Translations under genes and position numbers: made by a program
Notes under the pieces: generated by a model
Told to the model about the DNA's origin: nothing
The model's database searches: none
What the model saw: only the letters and a program-made list of their open reading frames with translations
In this document: positions 7,947 to 16,739 of the stretch, in pieces
Layout of the letters: each line of letters begins with the position of its first letter
How positions within the stretch are numbered: the stretch's first letter is position 1
Assembly: GCF_017357245.1 (NCBI RefSeq)
Contig: NZ_CP071612.1
Span: forward strand, 4,267,501-4,331,500
DNA length: 64,000 bases
Origin: Rhizobium bangladeshense
GTDB taxonomy: Bacteria > Pseudomonadota > Alphaproteobacteria > Rhizobiales > Rhizobiaceae
Direction: 5' to 3'

Positions 7947-10900
7947 ATGTCGAAGGGTATTATCGCAAATTCGGTGATGAATGCGGCGGCAGGCATGCTG
8001 CTTTTGCTGACGGGCTTCGTTTCCTCAATCATCACCGCGCGGCTGCTTGGGCCGGAGGCCAACGGCATCGTCGCCTTCTCGCTTTGGCTAGTGATGACAG
8101 GTGCCTCGATCGCCGAGCTTGGGTCCAGCATCACGCTGTTGAAGACCCTGCCGCAGCTTTCGGCGGAGGGCTATGACGCGCGCCGGCGGCGGGGGTTCGC
8201 CGCCATTCTCGTCAGCTTCATGATATTTTCGACGGTGCTGCTGCTGGCGCTCTACGCCCTGTTTTTCCTGACTTCCGAGGAGATGCACTGGGCGGAAACC
8301 GCGCCTTCCGTCGCGCTCGTCACCGGCGCGCTGTTTTTCGTCCAGGCGATCGGGTCTTTCGTCAAATTCTACCTGATCGGCGAAAAGAAGCTCGGCACCT
8401 TCTTCAAGCTGACAGTTGCGGTCTCCATCATACAGCTCGCCGGCGTCGCCGCCGGCGCCGTTCTCTATGGCGTCGAGGGCGTTCTCGTCGGTTATGCACT
8501 TGGCCAGCTCGTGCTGTTTTTCGCCACACTGCCGATCCTTCTTGCACGGCGCGACTGGTGCGGGGTTTCGCTGAAGTATCTCGCCTCCTCCTCGGTCATC
8601 CTGTCGATCCAGTTCATCATCGATTCCATCTTCCTCAACCGGCTCGAACTGCTCTTCCTGCAGCAGTTCTGGTCGGTGGAAATGGTCGGCTATTATGCGG
8701 TTGGCCTGTCGATCGCCAATATTGCGCTGCAGCTGCCGATCCAAATGACCGGCAGCCTGCTGCCCTATTATTCCGAACGGCGGCACAGCAGCGACGATTC
8801 GACCCTGCCCGTCGAGGTCTTCGCCGCCGTCACGCGCAGCATGGCCTATATCGTGCTGCCGATGAGCTTCGGGCTTGCCGCGATCTCCAGCGAACTGGTG
8901 CTCGTGGTGTTCGGGGAAGCTTTCCGCCGCAGCGGCACGGTGGTCGCGCTGCTCGCGCTCGTCGCGCCTGCCTATACCTTTATGCAGATCCTCAGCCTCT
9001 ATCTGCTGTCGATGGACAAAGCCCGCTCCCGCCTCAACATCAGTGTGATAGGTGGCCTCCTCATGGTAGCGGGTTGTTTACTGATCATTCCTAGGCTTGC
9101 CGCCGAGGGGGCCGCACTCGTGCGCATTCTCGTGTTCGTGGCGATGTCGGTGATGATGATCAGACAGACAGGATTCGGGTCCCAGCTTTCGGGTCTCTAC
9201 GCAAGCCTGACGAAGGTGACGCTCGCCGCCATATTGTGCGCCTGCGCGGCGATATCGGTGCTGGAATTCGTCCAAGGCCTGATCGGTCTTGTCTTCGCGA
9301 TTATCGCCGGTACGCTCGCCCATTTCGCAGCACTCCGGGTGCTGCGGGCCGTGCCTGCCGAGGATGTCGAGGTCATGCGCTCCATTGTCGAAAAGATGCC
9401 GTCGGCGCTGCGGCGGTCGGTCGGCCGCGTTGTCGACTTCATCGCGCCGGGGCGCCCCGGCGATCCCGACCGCGCCAAGGTCGCGCCCGGCGAATTTTCG
9501 CTCGAACCGGCCGAAGGTGCGGGACGCAACGCCGCCTTGCCTGTCGTCTTCGACGGCACGATCGGCCTGTTCATGCCTGAAAATCCTGAGACCAGGAAGC
9601 GCTCGGCCGCGGTGCTCTTCGTCAGCCCATGGGGCTTCGAGGAAATGTGCAGCCGCAAATTCTTCCGCGTCGCGGCCGAACATTTCTCCGATATTGGTGT
9701 ACCCAGCCTGCGCTTCGATTACCGCGGCACTGGCGATGCGCTCGATTTCGGGGCGCTGCCGGCAAGGCTGGAAACCTGGGAAAACTCGATTCGCGCGGCG
9801 GCCGCCAAGCTGAAATCGCTTACCGGCTGCGACCGCATCATCCTGATCGGACAAGGTCTTGGCGCAACCCTTGCCCAGCGCATCGGCTCCTCGATCGATG
9901 GCGTCGACAGCCTCGTCATGCTGGCGCCGGTGCTGAGCGGCCGCGCCTATCTGCGTGAACTCAACATGTGGTCCAAGATCATCGACGCCGATCTCGGCCT
10001 CGGCCAGCAGCACGTGCAGGCGGCAAAGGTGCAGATCGCCGGGCTTGTCATGCCGGAAGAGATCGCCGCCGAGCTCGGCAAACTCAACATAGCTTCGCCG
10101 CAGGGGCTGGCAGCGCCCCGCTATCTGATCCTGGAACGCCCCGTCAGGGCCGAGGATACCGGTTTCGCCGATGCGCTGAAGGCGCTTGGCGCCGATGTCG
10201 AACAGAAAGTCTTCGACGGTTATGACGAGCTCGTCACCAATCCGCTCTTCGCCAAGACACCCATGGCCGTCGTCGAGCTTCTGACGGCCTGGCTGAAGGC
10301 GACGACGGCGGAGAGATCCGCCGCGCATTCGCCGGCAGCGATCGAAACCACGCCGCTTACCGGCGAAGGTTTTATGGAAACACCGGTGCGTTTCGGAAGC
10401 CACGATCATCTGGTCGGTGTCGTCAGCCGGCCGCTCGGAGAGATCAAGGGCAATGCCGTGCTCTTCCTCTCGACCGCCTATGACCGGCATGCCGGCTGGG
10501 GGCGGACGACAGTGGATATGGCGCGCGAGCTCGCGCGCCAGGGCGTCGTTTCTCTGCGCTTTGATTCCGCCAATGTCGGCGACAGTCCGCCGCGGCCGGA
10601 TGCGCCGGAGCAGGTGCTTTATTCGATGACACAGACCGACGACGCGATCGCCGCGCTCGATCTGCTCGAAAGCGTCGTTGCCGGCCCCGTCATGGTCGCC
10701 GGCCGGTGCAGCGGCGGTTATGTCGCCTTCCGCGCCGGCGTCGCCGACGAGCGGCTGAAGGCGGTCGTCTCGATCAATCCCTTCGTCTATTACTGGGATC
10801 CGAAGGTGCCGGTGCGCCGCGAGCATGTCGTCTCCGTTCCCCGCAGCCTCGACGATTACGGCCAGCGCCTGGCGCGGCTCGACACGCTGAAGCGGCTGCT

Positions 10901-11258
10901 GCGCGGGCAGGTGGACGTGGTGTCGGCGCTGCGCAATATCGTCATCGCCGGCGGCCGGCGACTGTCGCCCTTCATCGCGCCCTTGCTCGAACTGCTTCCC
11001 GACAGGCGTCACATCGCCCGCGAGGTCCGGCAGTCCTTCGCCCTGTTCGGCAAGCGCAAGGTGCCGCTGACGCTGATTTACAGCGAAGGCGACGTCGGCC
11101 TCGACCATGTCTATTTCCATTTCGGCCCGCGCGGCGCCCGGCTCTCCCGCTACCCGAACGTGCGGCTGCTGATGCTGCCGGATGCCGACCACAATCTGAC
11201 GCCGCCGCAATCCCGCAAATTCGTCCTCGACGAGATCATTCGTCTCGCGAGAGCGTAA
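7947..11258 (+). CDS. polysaccharide flippase fused to two alpha/beta-hydrolase domains
   Basis: This 1103-residue fusion has three parts. Residues 1 to about 475 are a multi-helix Wzx/MATE-like oligosaccharide flippase, starting with an amphipathic and hydrophobic run including LLLLTGFVSSIITARLLG. About 515-790 is an alpha/beta-hydrolase with the strand-helix LRFDYRGTGDA. Its nucleophile elbow reads GQGLG (635-639), with Gly where Ser should be, and no catalytic His is visible near its end. About 805-1103 is a second hydrolase with LRFDSANVGDS, elbow GRCSG (Cys921 as nucleophile), then Asp in SEGD and His in ADHN. It follows glycosyltransferase and GH2 genes, so it likely flips a lipid-linked glycan. 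The hydrolases may modify it or related thioesters. Orientation of the hydrolase part is unknown. Confidence 0.88.
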   Translation: MSKGIIANSVMNAAAGMLLLLTGFVSSIITARLLGPEANGIVAFSLWLVMTGASIAELGSSITLLKTLPQLSAEGYDARRRRGFAAILVSFMIFSTVLLLALYALFFLTSEEMHWAETAPSVALVTGALFFVQAIGSFVKFYLIGEKKLGTFFKLTVAVSIIQLAGVAAGAVLYGVEGVLVGYALGQLVLFFATLPILLARRDWCGVSLKYLASSSVILSIQFIIDSIFLNRLELLFLQQFWSVEMVGYYAVGLSIANIALQLPIQMTGSLLPYYSERRHSSDDSTLPVEVFAAVTRSMAYIVLPMSFGLAAISSELVLVVFGEAFRRSGTVVALLALVAPAYTFMQILSLYLLSMDKARSRLNISVIGGLLMVAGCLLIIPRLAAEGAALVRILVFVAMSVMMIRQTGFGSQLSGLYASLTKVTLAAILCACAAISVLEFVQGLIGLVFAIIAGTLAHFAALRVLRAVPAEDVEVMRSIVEKMPSALRRSVGRVVDFIAPGRPGDPDRAKVAPGEFSLEPAEGAGRNAALPVVFDGTIGLFMPENPETRKRSAAVLFVSPWGFEEMCSRKFFRVAAEHFSDIGVPSLRFDYRGTGDALDFGALPARLETWENSIRAAAAKLKSLTGCDRIILIGQGLGATLAQRIGSSIDGVDSLVMLAPVLSGRAYLRELNMWSKIIDADLGLGQQHVQAAKVQIAGLVMPEEIAAELGKLNIASPQGLAAPRYLILERPVRAEDTGFADALKALGADVEQKVFDGYDELVTNPLFAKTPMAVVELLTAWLKATTAERSAAHSPAAIETTPLTGEGFMETPVRFGSHDHLVGVVSRPLGEIKGNAVLFLSTAYDRHAGWGRTTVDMARELARQGVVSLRFDSANVGDSPPRPDAPEQVLYSMTQTDDAIAALDLLESVVAGPVMVAGRCSGGYVAFRAGVADERLKAVVSINPFVYYWDPKVPVRREHVVSVPRSLDDYGQRLARLDTLKRLLRGQVDVVSALRNIVIAGGRRLSPFIAPLLELLPDRRHIAREVRQSFALFGKRKVPLTLIYSEGDVGLDHVYFHFGPRGARLSRYPNVRLLMLPDADHNLTPPQSRKFVLDEIIRLARA

Positions 11259-11280
11259 GCGGGTGCTCGGTTAGGCAGGA

Positions 11281-12480
11281 TCAGAGGCTTTCCGCGACGG
11301 CGATATCAAGCGATCTGTAGAGATCGATGTAGCGCCCGGCGACGATATCCCAGGAATAGCCGCGCGCGGAGTCGAGAAGCTCCGAGCGAAGGACATCCGG
11401 TCGGCGCGCAAGGTCGTTGTAGGCCGATTCCACGGCAACCGCGGCAGTCTCGGGACTGGTGAAATCGGCAAGCCTGATGACGGGATGCCGATTGGCGAGC
11501 GTTTGAAAGGCATCATTTGCGTTCAGCACCGGCAGCAGGCCGGCGCTCATCGCCTCCAGCGCGACCAGGCCGAAACCTTCATATTCCGAGGCGGAGGCGA
11601 AGAGTGAAGCCTCAGTGATGATGCGGCGGATGGTATCATTGTCTGGCGACACGTGCAGGGTGACGCGGCCGGTCAGGTTCCGGCTTTCGATCTCGCCTTC
11701 GATATCCACCTGGTTCAGGTCGGATTCGGCCCCGACAATGTCGAGATGCCATTCCGGATCGCCGCTCTTCAGCACCGCCACCGCGTCAAGCAGGTGGTCC
11801 AGCCGCTTGTTCACCGAAAATCGGCCGATGGTGACGATGCGGCGCCTTGCGCGACGCGACGCGGTATCGGCGAACTTGCCGATATCGGCGCCGTTCTCGA
11901 TCAGCACGCTATCAGGCGCGATCTCGGAAAACTGCTTGAGATCGGAGGCGCTGCAGCAGACGACGCGGCGATAGGCCCTCGCCGAGACGCGGGTCAGCGT
12001 GCGGAACCATATCTTCTTGATCGCCGCGTATTTCCTGGTGTGGAAGAAGCCGCCATGGGTGGTGACGATCATCGGTTTGCCGTGCAGCATCCGGCCCCAG
12101 GCGAGCGCGTCGAAGAAGAAGTCGATGGCATGGACGTGCAGCAGATCGGCATCACCGAGATGGCGAAAAACCTCCAGCGCCAGCGGATAACGGCTGCTGC
12201 CGGACCAGGGGATGCGCACCACCTCGATGCCGTCGATAGTCTCCCGAGCCGGCAGCCTGTCCTCAGGCGCGGTGAACAGCGAGTTCAGCGTGACGACGCG
12301 GACACGATAGCCACGCCGGAGGGTCTGGCGGCTGAGATTGGCGACGACGTCTTCCAAGCCGCCGCGATTGGGCAGGAACTGGCGTACGACATGGACGATC
12401 AGCGGAGCCGTTTGCGGCTGCGGATTCTCGCACGCCCTATCTGCCTCGACGATCGCCATTTTCCACCTATCGCTGCGCAT
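11281..12480 (-). CDS. GT4-family glycosyltransferase
   Basis: This 399-residue GT-B glycosyltransferase is convergent with the flippase fusion. The N-terminal half has VVRQFLPNRGGLEDVVANL, DLLHVHAIDFF and TTHGGFFHTRKY, typical of GT4 acceptor domains. The donor half has IVTIGRFSVNKRLDHLLDA and the E-x7-E signature in SEYEGFGLVALEAM. ATG 12480 has no clear Shine-Dalgarno. An internal ATG at 12459 is preceded by AGGTGG and may be the true start, giving 392 residues. It is predicted to be cytoplasmic. Context places it with the upstream glycan genes, although it is transcribed toward them and could be independent. Confidence 0.88.
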   Translation of the reverse strand: MRSDRWKMAIVEADRACENPQPQTAPLIVHVVRQFLPNRGGLEDVVANLSRQTLRRGYRVRVVTLNSLFTAPEDRLPARETIDGIEVVRIPWSGSSRYPLALEVFRHLGDADLLHVHAIDFFFDALAWGRMLHGKPMIVTTHGGFFHTRKYAAIKKIWFRTLTRVSARAYRRVVCCSASDLKQFSEIAPDSVLIENGADIGKFADTASRRARRRIVTIGRFSVNKRLDHLLDAVAVLKSGDPEWHLDIVGAESDLNQVDIEGEIESRNLTGRVTLHVSPDNDTIRRIITEASLFASASEYEGFGLVALEAMSAGLLPVLNANDAFQTLANRHPVIRLADFTSPETAAVAVESAYNDLARRPDVLRSELLDSARGYSWDIVAGRYIDLYRSLDIAVAESL

Positions 12481-12605
12481 GCCAAAACGCGTGTTGGCGC
12501 GGATTTTATAGCAGCGACCAGATATCGCAGGCGTTAAGGCGTGGTTTCAGCGACGTCCTGGGGAAGCGATTCTTCGCGACAGGGTTAACCGTGTCTGACG
12601 GGAAT

Positions 12606-12842
12606 TCAGAAGGCTTTGAAGGTGAGCGTCGTCAACGACCGGACGATGCCCGGAATATTGGCGATATTGTCGTTGATGAATTTGCCGATGTCCTGGCCTT
12701 CCTCGATATAGACCTTCAACAGCAGATCGTAATCGCCGCTTGTGGAATAGAGCTCCGAGACCAGCTCGGTCTGGTAGATGGCGTCGGCGACCTCATAGGT
12801 CTTGCCGGGTGCGCATTGGAGCTGGACGAAGATCGGCTTCAT
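12606..12842 (-). CDS. stand-alone Lrp/AsnC ligand-binding (RAM) domain protein
   Basis: This 78-residue protein consists only of the RAM effector-binding domain of Lrp/AsnC regulators, with no helix-turn-helix. Characteristic are GKTYEVADAIYQTELVSELYSTSGDYDLLLKVY and a C-terminal TTLTFKAF strand. AGGAAA precedes the ATG at 12842. Such one-domain proteins form oligomers and bind amino acids. They may modulate full-length Lrp proteins or act as small amino-acid sensors. It lies beside a lysine-catabolism cluster, which fits amino-acid sensing, but it is separated from the LysR gene by 68 bases and may be cotranscribed with it. Confidence 0.85.
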   Translation of the reverse strand: MKPIFVQLQCAPGKTYEVADAIYQTELVSELYSTSGDYDLLLKVYIEEGQDIGKFINDNIANIPGIVRSLTTLTFKAF

Positions 12843-12910
12843 GGAAATTTCCTGCAACGTTGTTTGGCGCGCATAATGGTCGAAAGCACCATGCCGATGC
12901 AAGCCGTTCC

Positions 12911-13819
12911 TCACGCGGCCGGGCGCGCGGCCGCTTCCGCGACGATCCAGTCGCGAAAGGCGGCAAGCGGCGCATAATCGGCGCGCTCGCTGGGAAAGGC
13001 GAGATAATAGCGCTCGCGGCTCTCCATCTCCCGGCCGACGGCGGCGACGAGATCGCCGCGCTTGAGCTCTTCCTGCATCAGGAATGTCGGCAACAGCGCC
13101 ACCCCGAGGCCGGCGATCGCCGCTTGCGCGGCGGTGGCGAACTGGTCGAAGAGCATACCGTTCACGTTTTCGAAGGAAACGCCGTTGCCGGCGAACCATT
13201 GCTCCCAGGCGTCAGGGCGCGTCGTCAGATGCAGAAGCGGTACGGCAAGCAGATCCTCTGGCCGCGAAATCCGGTGCTGTTTCAGAAAATCAGGACTGCA
13301 GGCCGGCACCGTGCGCTCCGACATCAGCAAGGTCAGTTCCGCGCCGGGCCAGTGCGGGTGGCCGAAGTGGATCGCGGCGTCGATCGAATCGAGCCGGAAG
13401 TCGAAGGGCGAAAGCCGGGTGGCGAGGTTGATGGTCACACCGGGATTGGCGCCGAGAAAGCGCCCTAGGCGCGGCGCCAGCCAGCGTGTGCCGAAGGTCG
13501 GCAGGATGGCGAGATTCAGCGTGCCGCCATGCGGATTGGCGCGCAGGTTCAGGGAGGCGCTCGAGATGCGCCGCAGCGCCTCGCGAATCTCCCGGGCATA
13601 GCTGTCGCCGGCCAGCGTCAGCCGCATGGTCTGGCGTTCGCGCAGGAAGAGTTCGACGCCAAGCTGCTCCTCCAGCGCGCTCACCTGACGGCTGACGGCG
13701 CTCTGCGTCAGATCGAGCTCGCGCGCGGCCGCGGTCACGCTGCCCGTACGGGCGACCGCCTCGAAGGCGGCGAGGTGCGAAATCGACGGCAGGAAACGTC
13801 TTGAAGCGCGCATGGTCAT
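12911..13819 (-). CDS. LysR-family transcriptional regulator
   Basis: This 302-residue LysR-type regulator of the GcvA-like subgroup has an N-terminal winged helix at about 12-70 (HLAAFEAVARTGSVTAAARELDLTQSAVSRQVSALEEQLG). A periplasmic-binding-protein-like effector domain follows. Starts at 13819 and 13813 are both possible (ATG-ACC-ATG). It diverges from the hglS-amaA-amaB-like genes across 112 bases that contain a LysR-type dyad, so it probably controls them. The effector may be lysine, pipecolate, aminoadipate or oxoadipate, but this is inferred from context only. Confidence 0.92.
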   Translation of the reverse strand: MTMRASRRFLPSISHLAAFEAVARTGSVTAAARELDLTQSAVSRQVSALEEQLGVELFLRERQTMRLTLAGDSYAREIREALRRISSASLNLRANPHGGTLNLAILPTFGTRWLAPRLGRFLGANPGVTINLATRLSPFDFRLDSIDAAIHFGHPHWPGAELTLLMSERTVPACSPDFLKQHRISRPEDLLAVPLLHLTTRPDAWEQWFAGNGVSFENVNGMLFDQFATAAQAAIAGLGVALLPTFLMQEELKRGDLVAAVGREMESRERYYLAFPSERADYAPLAAFRDWIVAEAAARPAA

Positions 13820-13840
13820 TCTGTCATTCCGTTTCAGAAT
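13818..13840. promoter_or_regulatory. LysR-type box (ATTCTG-N11-CAGAAT)
   Basis: A perfect 6-base inverted repeat, ATTCTG at 13818-13823 and CAGAAT at 13835-13840, is separated by 11 bases. It fits the interrupted-dyad T-N11-A form of LysR operators. It touches the ATG at 13819, which suggests autoregulation or that the true lysR start is the ATG at 13813. Confidence 0.55.
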
Positions 13841-13849
13841 GGGCTATTT

Positions 13850-13870
13850 CCGAAATATCGATATTTTCGG
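13850..13870. promoter_or_regulatory. AT-rich palindrome in the lysR-hglS divergent promoter
   Basis: AAATATCGATATTT at 13853-13866 is a perfect 14-base palindrome. It is extended by CCG on the left and by a near-matching TCGG on the right. It lies between the LysR box and the hglS start, where an activation site or RNA-polymerase contact would be expected. Confidence 0.4.
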
Positions 13871-13931
13871 CTTTCTAGAGATTGTAAAGAGTTTCATCCT
13901 GCAAAAACGGAATGAGCCGGAGTTTTCCAAG

Positions 13932-15344
13932 ATGCCGCAAGCCTTCGTTTCCACAGACCGTATCCGTTCGCTATTCACCGAAGCGATGTCGCAGATGTAC
14001 CGGACGGAGGTGCCGCAATACGGCACGCTGATCGAACTGGTGGCGGATGTGAATGCCGGCTTCCTCGAAAGCAATCCGGATCTACGCGAGCGCTTGGCGC
14101 GTGCCGGTGAGCTTGATCGCATCGATGTCGAGCGCCACGGCGCCATCCGGCTCGGTACGGCGGAAGAGCTTTTCACCATACGCCGGCTGTTTGCCGTCAT
14201 GGGTATGCAGGCGGTCGGTTATTACGATCTTTCGGTTGCCGGCGTACCGGTTCACTCCACCTGCTTCCGGCCGATCGACGAGACGGCGCTCAACATCAAT
14301 CCTTTCCGCGTCTTCACCTCGCTGCTGCGCCTGGAACTGATCGAGGATGAAAGCCTGCGTCGGGAGGCCGAAACCATTCTGGCAGCGCGGCGCATTTATA
14401 CGCCGCGCGCCATCGCACTGATCGAGCGCCACGAGCAGAATGGCGGCCTGACCGAGGCGGAAGCGACCGAATTCGTCGCCGCAGCGCTTGAAACCTTCCG
14501 CTGGCACGGCGAGGCGACGGTCAATGCCGAAACCTACAAGCGCCTGCACGACGCGCATCGTCTGATTGCCGACGTGGTCAGCTTCAAGGGGCCGCACATC
14601 AACCACCTGACGCCGCGCACGCTCGATATCGATGCCGTGCAGGCCCGAATGCCGGAACGCGGCATCACGCCCAAGGCCGTGATCGAAGGGCCGCCGCGCC
14701 GGCAGTGCGATATCCTGCTGCGGCAGACGAGCTTCAAGGCGCTGGAGGAGGCGATCGTCTTCTTAGGAGACGAGGGCGCGGTCCAGGGTACGCATACCGC
14801 CCGCTTCGGCGAGATCGAACAACGCGGCGTGGCGTTGACGGCGAAGGGCCGGACGCTCTACGACCAGCTGCTCGCTTCTGTGCGCGGCGAAGTGCAGGTC
14901 GGCGCCGGCGGCGCCAAGGCCGGCGCCTATGATCAGGAACTGGCCGAGCGCTTCAAGGCGCTGCCGGACAGCTGGGATGAGCTGCGCAGGCAGGATCTCG
15001 CCTTCTTCCGTTATTCCGCCACACCTGCCGGCATCGCAGCTGCCGTGGCCAGCACGTTGCCGCGCGATCCCGAAGCGCTGATCGCCAAGGGCTACCTCGC
15101 CTTTGCGCCGATTGTCTATGAAGACTTCCTGCCCGTCAGTGCGGCCGGCATCTTCCAGTCGAATCTCGGAACCGACCAGCAGCAGAATTATGCGACGCGC
15201 TCGAATCGCGACGCCTTCGAGACCGCACTCGGAGCGACCGTTCAGGACGAACTGGCGCTTTATGCGGAACGGCAGGCCGCATCGCTGGATGCCGCGATGG
15301 AGGCGCTCGGGCTCGCGGGCCTGCAGCTGAGGACCGTTGCGTGA
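13932..15344 (+). CDS. hglS: 2-oxoadipate dioxygenase/decarboxylase (HglS/YdcJ, DUF1338 family)
   Basis: This 470-residue protein is about the length of Pseudomonas HglS (464). HglS is an iron-dependent VOC-fold enzyme that turns 2-oxoadipate into D-2-hydroxyglutarate in lysine breakdown. Family-like segments include AGVPVHSTCFRPIDE, with a candidate metal-ligand His, and FKGPHINHLTPRTLDID, with a second His region. I chose ATG 13932 because homology begins there, and longer in-frame starts would overlap the LysR gene. The following FAD oxidoreductase and ALDH7 genes supply the preceding steps from pipecolate to aminoadipate. Assignment as hglS is by family and context. Confidence 0.85.
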   Translation: MPQAFVSTDRIRSLFTEAMSQMYRTEVPQYGTLIELVADVNAGFLESNPDLRERLARAGELDRIDVERHGAIRLGTAEELFTIRRLFAVMGMQAVGYYDLSVAGVPVHSTCFRPIDETALNINPFRVFTSLLRLELIEDESLRREAETILAARRIYTPRAIALIERHEQNGGLTEAEATEFVAAALETFRWHGEATVNAETYKRLHDAHRLIADVVSFKGPHINHLTPRTLDIDAVQARMPERGITPKAVIEGPPRRQCDILLRQTSFKALEEAIVFLGDEGAVQGTHTARFGEIEQRGVALTAKGRTLYDQLLASVRGEVQVGAGGAKAGAYDQELAERFKALPDSWDELRRQDLAFFRYSATPAGIAAAVASTLPRDPEALIAKGYLAFAPIVYEDFLPVSAAGIFQSNLGTDQQQNYATRSNRDAFETALGATVQDELALYAERQAASLDAAMEALGLAGLQLRTVA

Positions 15345-15411
15345 AATCACCGCTTCAACACCTGTTCTTATGCGCTAGAGTATTCCGGTTTCAATCCGAT
15401 CGGACCGTGCC

Positions 15412-16695
15412 ATGCTGAATGATCCGCGCTCCCACGGCCTCTGGGAAAAGACCGCAGGCAAACCGCCGGCGACCTCGGCTCTCCAAGGCGCGGTGCCGGT
15501 CGACGTGGTCATCGTTGGCGGTGGCTATACCGGTCTTTCCGCAGCCCTGCATCTTGCCGAAGCCGGGTCTAAGGTAGTGCTCCTGGAGGCGAAAGAGATC
15601 GGTTTCGGCGGCGCGGGGCGCAATGTCGGCCTGATCAATGCCGGCATGTGGGTGATGCCCAACGACCTGCCCGGCGTGCTCGGCCCGGTCCATGGCGAAC
15701 GCCTGCTCGAATTGCTCGGCAATGCGCCGAAGCTCGTCATGGAACTGATCGACAAACATGGAATCGCCTGCGAACTCGAACGCAACGGCACTCTGCACTG
15801 CGCCGTCGGCGCCGACGGGCTGAAGGAGGTCGAGGAGCGCGCGGCGCAATGGTCAGCCCGCGGCGCGCCCGTCGTGCTGCTCGATGCAGCTGAGACGGCC
15901 AAGCGCACCGGCAGCGAGGCCTATGCCTGCTCACTGCTCGACATGCGCGCCGGAACGCTGCAGCCGCTTGCCTATGCGCGCGGCCTCGCCCATGCCGCCG
16001 TCAAGGCGGGCGTCGTCATCCATACATCGAGCCCCGTCATCGCAACGGAGCGTCGCGGCAGCCGCTGGACCGTGAAGACGGAGAGCGGCGAGGTCAGCGC
16101 GGATTGGATCATCGTCGCGACCGATGCCTATAGCACCGGCCCCTTCGAGCAGGTCCGCAACGAGCAGGTCTATCTGCCCTATTTCAATTTCGCCACCGTG
16201 CCGCTCGGCCACAATCTGCGTCAGTTGATCCTGCCGGGGCGGGAAGGCGCGTGGGATACCAAGGATATTCTGTCCTCTTTCCGCATGGATCAGGCTGGAC
16301 GGCTCGTTTTCGGTAGCGTCGGCGCGTTGCGCAATACCGGGCTTGCGGTGCACAAGGGCTGGGCCAAGCGCGCCATGAAGCGGCTCTTTCCCGATATCGG
16401 CGACGTCGAATTCGAATGCGAATGGTACGGGCAGATCGGCATGACCGACAATGCGCTGCCGCGCTTTCACAAATTCGCCCCCAATGTCATCGGCTTTTCG
16501 GGCTATAATGGCCGCGGCATAGCCCCCGGCACGGTCTTCGGCCGAACTCTGGCCGAACATATTCTCGGCCGGCTTGCCGAGGCCGATCTGCCGCTGCCGC
16601 TGACGTCACCCACCGAACCGAGCTTCCGTGCGCTCAAGGAACTATGGTACGAAGCCGGCGCTCAGGTCGCCCATTTCGCCGATGCCCGCTTCTGA
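15412..16695 (+). CDS. amaA: FAD-dependent oxidoreductase, probable L-pipecolate oxidase
   Basis: This 427-residue protein of the DAO/GlpO-type flavoprotein family has an N-terminal Rossmann motif, VDVVIVGGGYTGLSAALHLAEAG, from about residue 25. It also has the GFGGAGRNVGLINAGMW segment and a C-terminal GYNGRGIAPGTVFGR FAD-binding loop. Close families are gamma-glutamylputrescine oxidase and L-pipecolate oxidase (AmaA). The adjacent ALDH7 and 2-oxoadipate dioxygenase genes favour pipecolate to piperideine-6-carboxylate. The gene starts 67 bases after hglS and precedes the dehydrogenase by 44 bases, so one operon is likely. The symbol is assigned by context, not proof. Confidence 0.72.
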   Translation: MLNDPRSHGLWEKTAGKPPATSALQGAVPVDVVIVGGGYTGLSAALHLAEAGSKVVLLEAKEIGFGGAGRNVGLINAGMWVMPNDLPGVLGPVHGERLLELLGNAPKLVMELIDKHGIACELERNGTLHCAVGADGLKEVEERAAQWSARGAPVVLLDAAETAKRTGSEAYACSLLDMRAGTLQPLAYARGLAHAAVKAGVVIHTSSPVIATERRGSRWTVKTESGEVSADWIIVATDAYSTGPFEQVRNEQVYLPYFNFATVPLGHNLRQLILPGREGAWDTKDILSSFRMDQAGRLVFGSVGALRNTGLAVHKGWAKRAMKRLFPDIGDVEFECEWYGQIGMTDNALPRFHKFAPNVIGFSGYNGRGIAPGTVFGRTLAEHILGRLAEADLPLPLTSPTEPSFRALKELWYEAGAQVAHFADARF

Positions 16696-16739
16696 GAACC
16701 GACAGCGCTCCTGAGAACAATAAGATTGGAAACACGACA

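Noticed and set aside
9078..11210. 710-codon minus-strand open frame opposite the flippase fusion
   Set aside because: It is an antisense shadow caused by high GC. The amino-acid composition is biased to Arg, His, Asp and Gly, and the plus strand shows clear domains.
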